Assembly (NCBI GenBank): GCA_020438245.1
Contig: JAGQUY010000003.1
Location: forward strand, 1 to 7,502
Direction: 5' to 3'
DNA length: 7,502 nucleotides
DNA from: Bacteroidota bacterium
GTDB taxonomy: Bacteria > CLD3 > SB21
In this document: piece after piece, positions 1 to 5,701 of the stretch
How positions within the stretch are numbered: the first letter of the stretch is position 1
Layout of the letters: each line of letters opens with the position of its first letter
The notes under the pieces: generated by a model
Seen by the model: the letters and a program-made list of their open reading frames with translations, nothing else
Database searches by the model: none
Told to the model about the DNA's origin: nothing
Position numbers and translations under genes: made by a program

Positions 1-405
1 CAAGCCATTCTCGACTACCAGGAGCTTGCTTTGAAGGAATTCAAGAACCCCACTATTGACCACTCTTTCGATCTGGATCGCGGTCACCTCCGTGTCGAAA
101 CAAAACTGGTAGAAAGTGTCGCGCTCAAGGATCTGGATCTATCCCTTCAGGATATCTACCGGGGGAGCAAGAACTCTTTTATCCAGATTCGCATTATTGA
201 CGACGGCATCGGCATCAAACCGGAAATCAGAGACAAAGTTTTTGATCCCTTTTTTACAACACGGAAGATCGGCGAAGGAATTGGGTTGGGTTTATCGGTC
301 AGTTACAGCATCATTGAAAAACATCAAGGCAGGATATTTTTCAACAGCGAATACCTGAACGGAACCGAATTTATCATCGAACTGCCTTTGAAGGGCATAC
401 GCTAG
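1..405 (+). CDS. Sensor histidine kinase, C-terminal ATPase end (partial, 5' end outside window)
   Basis: The last 134 residues of a two-component sensor kinase are visible, open from the first base. They carry the C-terminal half of a HATPase_c (GHKL) domain: G1 box DDGIGI at visible residues 67-72, F box around FDPFFTTR (81-88), and G2 box GEGIGLGLS (91-99), followed by the usual SYSIIEKHQG helix and the closing FIIELPL strand. The first residues, QAI, probably belong to the end of the N box (typically NxxxNAxQAI), so the phosphoacceptor His and any sensor domains lie upstream. By family, this domain binds ATP to autophosphorylate the kinase. About 60 residues separate the presumed N box from G1, longer than in most kinases. 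The stop codon directly abuts the lpxH start, so the genes are probably cotranscribed. No response regulator is visible, so the signal and target are unknown. Confidence 0.9.
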   Translation, partial: QAILDYQELALKEFKNPTIDHSFDLDRGHLRVETKLVESVALKDLDLSLQDIYRGSKNSFIQIRIIDDGIGIKPEIRDKVFDPFFTTRKIGEGIGLGLSVSYSIIEKHQGRIFFNSEYLNGTEFIIELPLKGIR

Positions 406-1134
406 ATGCGGCCGATTTATTTCCTATCGGATGTGCACTTCGGTTCGGGCAATGAGGAGGCGGCCAAACAGCGCCGCATTCGATCGTTCTTTCAACATGT
501 ATGTAAAACCGGACAGGCTCTTTATATTGTGGGAGATTACTTCGACTTCTGGTTTGAATATAGGCATGCCATTCCCAAATCCTGCCTGGCCGGCTATCAC
601 GAACTTCTTCTTCTCAAAGATAGCGGAGTTGACATCCACTATCTCCTTGGCAATCATGATCAGTGGGCTCTTGATCTATTCGAACGCGACCTGGGCGCGA
701 CGGTTTACCGGTCCCCCACCACCATTCGACTGTTCGGACTTCAAATTCACCTGCATCACGGCGACGGGGTGTCGTCGCTGGACCGGCGATACCGGCTACT
801 TAAACGCCTTTTTCATAATCCACTGAGTCGTACCTTTTATCGCTGGATCCATCCGGATGTTGGCCTTCCTGTTGGCCGACGGTTTTCCGATCACAGTAAG
901 AATAAGGACCTTCATTTTGACAAATACCGAGACGATGACAGTATCGATCCTTGGCTACAAGAGCAATTTGCATGCGGTATTGACGTGGTCGTGATGGGAC
1001 ACCATCATTTGCCAATACAGAAGTCTTTTGGAAATCATCAGTATATTAACTTGGGCGACTGGGTCCGGCATGCAAGCTACCTGGAAGTGTCCGAAGGACT
1101 GGTCGAATTGAAATTCTGGCAGGAGGAACTGTGA
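406..1134 (+). CDS. lpxH: UDP-2,3-diacylglucosamine diphosphatase LpxH
   Basis: A 242-residue calcineurin-like metallophosphoesterase of normal LpxH length. By family it hydrolyses UDP-2,3-diacylglucosamine to lipid X and UMP, the fourth step of lipid A synthesis, as a peripheral enzyme at the inner membrane with a two-metal (Mn) centre. All metal motifs are present: SDVH (D9, H11), GDYFDFW (D44), GNHD (N83, H84), HHGD (H118) and GHHH (H199, H201). The pattern GDYFDFWFEYR plus the C-terminal INLGDW motif matches the LpxH form of Bacteroidota and relatives rather than LpxI or LpxG. The ATG follows the kinase stop with no gap; AAGGG at 391-395 is a possible weak ribosome-binding site ten bases upstream. 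The stop overlaps the next start by four bases (GTGA). A broader metallophosphoesterase role cannot be excluded, but the residue pattern favours LpxH. Confidence 0.88.
   Translation: MRPIYFLSDVHFGSGNEEAAKQRRIRSFFQHVCKTGQALYIVGDYFDFWFEYRHAIPKSCLAGYHELLLLKDSGVDIHYLLGNHDQWALDLFERDLGATVYRSPTTIRLFGLQIHLHHGDGVSSLDRRYRLLKRLFHNPLSRTFYRWIHPDVGLPVGRRFSDHSKNKDLHFDKYRDDDSIDPWLQEQFACGIDVVVMGHHHLPIQKSFGNHQYINLGDWVRHASYLEVSEGLVELKFWQEEL
1121..1126 (+). promoter_or_regulatory. Ribosome-binding site for the DUF3047 gene
   Basis: A perfect AGGAGG lies inside the lpxH 3' end, four bases before the GTG at 1131. It supports that GTG as the start of the downstream gene, which overlaps the lpxH stop. It is the strongest Shine-Dalgarno sequence in the window, so this genome does use the signal for some genes. 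Confidence 0.7.
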
Positions 1135-2315
1135 TACTACTATTTTTTGTCTGGTTAGCCGGCGCGAGTTCGCAAAGCAATAGTGAGTCCGGCGCATCGT
1201 ATCAGATAAAAACGAAACTGCCTGCCTTGATGCATTGGCTGGCGGAACGTCCAATCAATAGTTCGATGGGTGAGGTGGGTTCAGAGACTGTGGATGAACT
1301 ACTTGACTGGCATGAGATCACTCGCCGGTCATTTGATGATAATTGGGTCAATCTCAGTGCCCTGTGGAAAAACCGTTTGATGTCAGCCACTCGAATCCGA
1401 GTGTCAAACGAGATTCGTGACTGGTACGGCCAGTCTGGTCTCAATGCCCACCCAAATGATGCCAGAACCGAAAATGAAATACAGACCGGCGACAAAGCGC
1501 AATTAACTCTCAAAATCCTCCAAGACAACGAATTTCAAAGTTGTACGCTCAGGTTAATACAGGGAGACACCGGTTGGAAGATTTATGACGTTCGAACTGC
1601 GGAGTGGCGTCTGATCCGCGACCGCTTGAGGAGATTTGACGATATGATATCCAGCGGTTACAATCCGGAATACGTGGAAGCCATGATGCTTGGACAGGAG
1701 TCGTGCCTCATCGATGATTTTGGTGCACAAAATGCGGGGGACTTTCCGAAAGCTTGGGGGTGGAAGAAGCAGGATGATGATCGAATGCGTGCAGACCGTA
1801 TATATCAAATCGGGGGCGACGCCGCAAATACTTACCTCAGAGCATCCGCGAGAAATGTATCCATTTCCCTTGTTAAACCTTTCAGCTATAACCTCAAAGA
1901 TTTTCCTTTGCTGACGTGGCGCTGGAGAGCCAATGCCCTGCCGAAGAATTCAGACGATTACGCAGCATCGGTGACAGTCATTTTCTATCAAAACTGGATA
2001 GGAGTACCTCTCGCCATCACCTATCTTTGGTCGGTTGGTAGCTCCTCCTGCTCCATTATTAAGAAGGAAGGCTGGCTTTACGACACTCATGCGGTGGTTC
2101 TTCGGAATGAGTTGGACCCGTCCAATGAATGGCTTGACGAATCGGTTAACCCCGCTGAAGATTTTGAGCGGATATTTGGCTCTCCGCCTCCGGATCAAAC
2201 AGTCGGTTTGTACATCCTGACTACGTCCGGATCTTCCCAGATGATACAGGCTGATTATGACGACTTGAAGGCAACTCGTGCACGAATCCCCACGTCCTGC
2301 GGACGCGCTAATTAA
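1131..2315 (+). CDS. Exported DUF3047 protein with an MlaC-like N-terminal half
   Basis: A protein of 394 residues. It starts with a short hydrophobic stretch (residues 2-11, ILLFFVWLAG, then ASSQ) that looks like a signal peptide without the usual positive N-region; periplasmic location is likely. Residues 50 to 187 resemble the MlaC/Ttg2D family of periplasmic phospholipid carriers: DWHEITRRSFDDNWVNLS recalls the family's FD-x-MARxxLG-x-W stretch, and GWKIYDVRTAEWRLIRDRLR followed by FDDMISSGY recalls its gWkVyDv-eGvSlv-nYRsqF-iir-sGy stretch. Residues 193 to 383 match DUF3047 (unknown function): LLTWRWRANALP, an ITYLW segment, then VVLRNE, NPAEDFERIFG and a closing YDDLK. The start is GTG, chosen for the AGGAGG before it and the four-base overlap with lpxH. 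The neighbours (envelope kinase, lipid A enzyme) fit a role in outer-membrane lipid handling, but that is inference. DUF3047 is firm; the MlaC-like part is by eye. Confidence 0.8.
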   Translation: MILLFFVWLAGASSQSNSESGASYQIKTKLPALMHWLAERPINSSMGEVGSETVDELLDWHEITRRSFDDNWVNLSALWKNRLMSATRIRVSNEIRDWYGQSGLNAHPNDARTENEIQTGDKAQLTLKILQDNEFQSCTLRLIQGDTGWKIYDVRTAEWRLIRDRLRRFDDMISSGYNPEYVEAMMLGQESCLIDDFGAQNAGDFPKAWGWKKQDDDRMRADRIYQIGGDAANTYLRASARNVSISLVKPFSYNLKDFPLLTWRWRANALPKNSDDYAASVTVIFYQNWIGVPLAITYLWSVGSSSCSIIKKEGWLYDTHAVVLRNELDPSNEWLDESVNPAEDFERIFGSPPPDQTVGLYILTTSGSSQMIQADYDDLKATRARIPTSCGRAN

Positions 2316-2329
2316 ACTCATGAATATCA

Positions 2330-2364
2330 TTGGTTAACGAATAACTGGGATCTTCTTTTTTCTT
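2330..2364 (+). terminator. Possible weak terminator after the DUF3047 gene
   Basis: GTTA (2333-2336) can pair with TAAC (2342-2345) around an ACGAA loop, extended only by G-U pairs on the outside, and a T-rich run (2351-2364) follows. The stem is short and A/T-rich, so termination here would be inefficient. The T-run also runs into the -35 box of the rpsA promoter candidate. Confidence 0.25.
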
Positions 2365-2391
2365 GCATTCCACCCTTCCTTACTATATATT
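2363..2391 (+). promoter_or_regulatory. Candidate rpsA promoter
   Basis: TTGCAT (2363-2368) and TATATT (2386-2391) are separated by exactly 17 bases, a good sigma-70-type match. Read as TATATTTC (2386-2393), the downstream box also agrees with the Bacteroidota-type consensus TAnnTTTG at all but its last base. Transcription would begin near 2398-2400, giving a leader of about 125 bases before the rpsA ATG. Confidence 0.55.
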
Positions 2392-2417
2392 TCACGCCCT
2401 TATAGAAACCTTATTTT

Positions 2418-2506
2418 TGCGCCTAGGCACCGGCGCATCATAAACCCCCGCTTGCGGGATTAACCATAGGAGTCTTGTCAGGACCGGGTGCCCTTTAGGC
2501 GGTCTT
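2418..2506 (+). promoter_or_regulatory. Structured 5' leader of rpsA (three hairpins)
   Basis: Three stem-loops can form one after another. The first pairs TGCGCC (2418-2423) with GGCGCA (2432-2437) around an 8-base loop. The second pairs CCCG (2447-2450) with CGGG (2455-2458), capped by CTTG; a CUUG loop closed by G-C is a known extra-stable RNA tetraloop. The third pairs AGGACCG (2480-2486) with CGGTCTT (2500-2506), one pair being G-U, and ends 17 bases before the start codon. S1 synthesis is autogenously controlled through the rpsA leader in E. coli, so a similar role is plausible here. No known leader family was recognised. Confidence 0.45.
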
Positions 2507-2523
2507 TGCAAATAAACAACATA

Positions 2524-4248
2524 ATGTCTGAAACCAAAACCACTCAGCTCAAACGGGACTACGGCAAAAAAGTAATACCCCTGTCCCAATTCAAAGAATC
2601 CAACGGGGATTACGACGAGAACGAATATAACGAGTTCAAGTCGTTGTATGAGAATACTCTTCACACAATCTCGGAAGGTGAAATTGTCAAGGGTAAGATC
2701 CTTGCCATCACGGAAAAAGAAGTGAAGGTAGATATTGGATTCAAGAGCGAAGGTATCATTCCTATTACCGAATTCGGTACCAACCTGGATCAATATAAAG
2801 TCGGAAATGAAATTGAAGTCTTCTTGGATAATATTGAAGACAAAGAAGGTCAAGTTATTTTGTCCCACAAGAAGGCCGACTTCATGCGCGTGTGGGAACG
2901 TATCACTAAGATTCATGACGCAGGTGAAACAGTCTCCGGAACCATCCAAAAGCGCATCAAGGGCGGCATGGTGGTAAATGTCATGGGTATTGACTCCTTC
3001 CTTCCCGGCTCCCAAATCGATGTCAAACCCATCCGGGATTTTGACGCCTATGTGGGACGTGAAATGCAGTTCAAGATTGTCAAACTCAACAACCTCAGAA
3101 AGAATATCGTTGTCAGCAGCCGCGCCTTGATCGAAGAAGCGACCAAGGGTCAGCGTGAACGCATTTTGAACGACCTCCAAAAAGGTCAGATTCTTGAGGG
3201 AACCGTCAAGAATATTACCGATTTCGGGGCTTTCATCGATCTCGGAGGCGTTGATGGTCTGCTGCATATCACCGATATGTCATGGGGCCGCGTTAAGCAT
3301 CCTTCGGAAATCGTCAAGTTGGACGAAAAAGTCCAGGTCATGGTCATAGATTTCAACGAACAAAAGGACCGGATTTCCCTTGGATTGAAACAAATGCAGC
3401 CGGAACCCTGGCAGGAAGCCGCCAAGAAGTACCCTGTCAATACGATGGTACGGGGCAAGATCGTTTCGATAACCGATTACGGAGCTTTTATTGAAATCGA
3501 GAAAGGAATTGAAGGATTGATCCACATTTCCGAAATGTCCTGGAATCAGTCGGTCAAACATCCCTCGCAGATATTCAATATTGGCGACGAAATTGAAGCC
3601 GAGGTTGTCAGTATCGCTGCAGATGAACGTAAGATATCTCTTTCCATCAAGAAGCTTCAAAACGATCCGTGGAGTGAAGTCGAAACCAAATATCCGGTTG
3701 GAAGCAAGCACACGGGCAAGGTCAGGAACCTCACGAACTTCGGGGTATTTGTTGAGCTGGAGCCGGGAATTGACGGGCTGGTCCACATAAGTGATCTCTC
3801 GTGGACGAAAAAGGTCCGAAACCCAAGCGAAATCGTCAAGAAAGGCGATGATATTGATGTGGTCATCATGGGTATCGACAAAGACAATCGTCGCATTTCA
3901 ATGAGCCACAAACACATTTCTGAAAACCCTTGGGACGGATTCATCGAAGCTTATTCATCCGGCACGGAGACGACCGGAAAGGTTATTCGCCATATTGAAA
4001 AAGGATTAATTGTCGAACTGCCTCTGGGTGTGGAAGGGTTCGTACCCATGTCCCACCTTCCCAAACCGGAAAAGGGCGACAATGCAGAGGCGGTTCCGGA
4101 AGGAACTGAACTGTCTCTGGTGGTCATTGAATTCGACAAGGATAACAAGAAAATCGTCCTTTCGTCGACGGAGTTTGAAAAGGCCAAAGAGGCCCGTCTG
4201 GTGGAAGAATATAACGCAAGCCAGCAAAAGGACCCGTCGGAAGCATAA
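2524..4248 (+). CDS. rpsA: 30S ribosomal protein S1
   Basis: A 574-residue protein with six S1 RNA-binding (OB-fold) domains, at about residues 50-115, 133-200, 220-289, 305-376, 392-463 and 480-549. Domains 3 to 5 are the most canonical, with repeated ITDFGAFIDL, GLLHITDMSW and KHPSEI-type motifs; domains 1, 2 and 6 are divergent, as usual for S1. The protein binds mRNA on the small ribosomal subunit and helps load and unfold messages during initiation. The N-terminal 50 residues are acidic and poorly conserved in kind, and the C-terminal tail is short and charged. I chose ATG 2524, which reads MSETKTTQ. An in-frame GTG at 2488 would add twelve residues but sits inside a predicted hairpin and lacks a well-placed Shine-Dalgarno. 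ATG 2524 has only an A-rich tract before it. The gene has its own promoter candidate, a structured leader and a strong terminator. Confidence 0.96.
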   Translation: MSETKTTQLKRDYGKKVIPLSQFKESNGDYDENEYNEFKSLYENTLHTISEGEIVKGKILAITEKEVKVDIGFKSEGIIPITEFGTNLDQYKVGNEIEVFLDNIEDKEGQVILSHKKADFMRVWERITKIHDAGETVSGTIQKRIKGGMVVNVMGIDSFLPGSQIDVKPIRDFDAYVGREMQFKIVKLNNLRKNIVVSSRALIEEATKGQRERILNDLQKGQILEGTVKNITDFGAFIDLGGVDGLLHITDMSWGRVKHPSEIVKLDEKVQVMVIDFNEQKDRISLGLKQMQPEPWQEAAKKYPVNTMVRGKIVSITDYGAFIEIEKGIEGLIHISEMSWNQSVKHPSQIFNIGDEIEAEVVSIAADERKISLSIKKLQNDPWSEVETKYPVGSKHTGKVRNLTNFGVFVELEPGIDGLVHISDLSWTKKVRNPSEIVKKGDDIDVVIMGIDKDNRRISMSHKHISENPWDGFIEAYSSGTETTGKVIRHIEKGLIVELPLGVEGFVPMSHLPKPEKGDNAEAVPEGTELSLVVIEFDKDNKKIVLSSTEFEKAKEARLVEEYNASQQKDPSEA

Positions 4249-4306
4249 TTCCGAAACTTAGCGGAACAGGGGTTGAATACTTGGTTGTTCAACCCCTTTT
4301 GTTTTT
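4249..4306 (+). terminator. Intrinsic terminator of rpsA
   Basis: A perfect 10-pair stem, AGGGGTTGAA (4268-4277) with TTCAACCCCT (4288-4297), closes a 10-base loop and runs into a T tract, TTTTGTTTTT, ending at 4306. Just before it, directly after the rpsA stop, a smaller hairpin pairs TTCCG (4249-4253) with CGGAA (4262-4266). The main stem and T-run make a textbook terminator. Unusually, the T tract ends on the base before the rnhB start codon. Confidence 0.9.
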
Positions 4307-4945
4307 ATGAGCACCATGCTGCATCATGAAGAGGAACTCTGGGATCACGGATTCAGTCGTATCGTCGGCACGGACGAGGCCGGACGGGGACCGCTGGCAG
4401 GTCCTGTTGTAGTTGCAGGCGTTGTCTTTGAAAAGCATGCCCTCATCGAGGGCGTCACGGATTCGAAAGCACTCGTCGAAAGTGAGCGCGAACATTTTTT
4501 CGAGCTCATTCAGCAAAAAGCCCTGGCCTATCACATAGCAATTATCGGTCATGAAGAGATCGACAGGATCAATATCCTGCAGGCGTCTCTGATGGGTATG
4601 CGTGAATGTGTGGAGAAACTACCGATCAAGGCAGATTACGTGCTCGTCGACGGCCATATGGAGCCGTGTCCAAAAAATCACGAATATGGCAATAAACAAA
4701 GGGCTATTATAAAGGGAGACGCCAAGAGTTTTACGATCGCAGCCGCAAGTATTCTGGCCAAGGTAACCCGCGACCGACTCATGGTTGAATACGACAGAAT
4801 TTTTCCCAAATACTACTTTGCTAAAAACAAAGGCTACCCGACGCCAGAACACGTCGAAGCCCTGAGGACTCACGGACTGTCGACCGTGCACCGGAGGACT
4901 TTTTGCGCTGGTATTTTGAGCGAACAGCTGGGTCTGGGGTTATAA
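4307..4945 (+). CDS. rnhB: Ribonuclease HII
   Basis: A 212-residue type 2 RNase H, which cuts the RNA strand of RNA-DNA hybrids and removes single ribonucleotides embedded in DNA. The metal-binding acidic residues are present: D23 and E24 in GTDEAGRGPLAGPV, D115 in VLVDGH, and D138 in IIKGDAKS. Other family motifs are TDSKAL (51-56), AAASILAKVTRDR (145-157) and NKGYPTPEHVEAL (174-186); length is normal. The start is ATG 4307 or ATG 4316 (three residues shorter); no later start precedes the catalytic motif. Neither has a Shine-Dalgarno, since ATG 4307 directly follows the T tract of the rpsA terminator. Expression may rely on read-through from rpsA or on a promoter inside the 3' end of rpsA; I saw no clear one. 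The 3' end overlaps the convergent hydrolase gene by six bases. Confidence 0.95.
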   Translation: MSTMLHHEEELWDHGFSRIVGTDEAGRGPLAGPVVVAGVVFEKHALIEGVTDSKALVESEREHFFELIQQKALAYHIAIIGHEEIDRINILQASLMGMRECVEKLPIKADYVLVDGHMEPCPKNHEYGNKQRAIIKGDAKSFTIAAASILAKVTRDRLMVEYDRIFPKYYFAKNKGYPTPEHVEALRTHGLSTVHRRTFCAGILSEQLGLGL

Positions 4946-5701
4946 CGAAGAGATAAATTCGCGCAGTGCCACATTGACCGACGCGGGTTGCTCCATCATG
5001 GCCATATGGCCGGCATCTTCTATTTCACAATAGAAGGCGCCAGGATTGGCTTTCTTCATCTCGTACGACTTTTCAGGAGAAATCAGTTGGTCCTGTTTGC
5101 CCGCAATGAACAGCATGGGCACCGGGGTAGTTCTTAGAAGGTCAATTTGGTCCTTCCGTGCAGCCATCGATTTTAGCGCGGATACAACTCCGGACTCGGA
5201 TGCTCCCCTCATGATCGCAGATACATTTGACGACTCGGGCGATTGCTTTCCTGGTTGCGAGGCGGCAAACAACTTGCCCAACATAAGATCCGGAATGAAA
5301 GACGTTCCCTCCTCCCTCACTCTGTCAATCGTCTTGAACCTGGCATCTCTCGCATCCTCTGAATCTGCTCCGGCCTGAGAACAAACCAACCCAGCTCCGA
5401 CAAATCTTTCGCGATGTTGTTCAAGCATTGCCAACGTCAGGTACCCGCCCATTGAGTGCCCGACAAATACAGCCTGCTTAATAGACAGGGAGTCCAACCA
5501 AGCCATAAGGATGCGGCCATACTCGTACAGGGAATCAAGTGGTTGCGCCGGAGATCTGCCAAAGCCCGGAAGATCGGGTATCAATAATCTGAATTGATTT
5601 TGAAGAGAATGTTGTTTTTGCCAGATCTCGTGGCTGAGCGGATAGCCGTGAATAAGTACAACGGGCATGCCTTGCCCAAGATCGGAAAAGTGAAGACCCA
5701 T
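4940..5701 (-). CDS. Alpha/beta-fold hydrolase
   Basis: A cytoplasmic-looking protein of 253 residues with the alpha/beta hydrolase fold and a complete catalytic triad: nucleophile S83 in the elbow VGHSMGG (80-86), acid D204 in AGKQDQLI (200-207), and H232 in EDAGHMAM (228-235). The oxyanion motif HGYP is at 18-21, and DLPGFGRS (43-50) is the usual loop after strand 4. A cap region lies between about residues 110 and 190. The pattern fits small esterases, enol-lactonases and BioH-like carboxylesterases; the substrate cannot be told from sequence. The start is ATG 5701, whose A is the last base of the proS stop (TGATG), so translation is probably coupled to proS. An in-frame upstream start at 5758 would lie wholly inside proS and adds non-homologous residues. 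No signal peptide was seen. Confidence 0.88.
   Translation of the reverse strand: MGLHFSDLGQGMPVVLIHGYPLSHEIWQKQHSLQNQFRLLIPDLPGFGRSPAQPLDSLYEYGRILMAWLDSLSIKQAVFVGHSMGGYLTLAMLEQHRERFVGAGLVCSQAGADSEDARDARFKTIDRVREEGTSFIPDLMLGKLFAASQPGKQSPESSNVSAIMRGASESGVVSALKSMAARKDQIDLLRTTPVPMLFIAGKQDQLISPEKSYEMKKANPGAFYCEIEDAGHMAMMEQPASVNVALREFISSL

Noticed and set aside
2293..2305. Hairpin CGTCC-TGC-GGACG at the end of the DUF3047 gene as a terminator
   Set aside because: The stem is five pairs inside the coding sequence and no T tract follows it.
2392..3267. Long open frame (291 codons) on the minus strand opposite rpsA
   Set aside because: It lies antisense to the certain S1 gene, its translation matches no family I know, and it arises from codon bias of the real gene. 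Its stop also lies in the rpsA promoter/leader region.
3280..3786. Minus-strand open frame of 168 codons inside rpsA
   Set aside because: Antisense shadow of the S1 repeats, with no recognisable domain.
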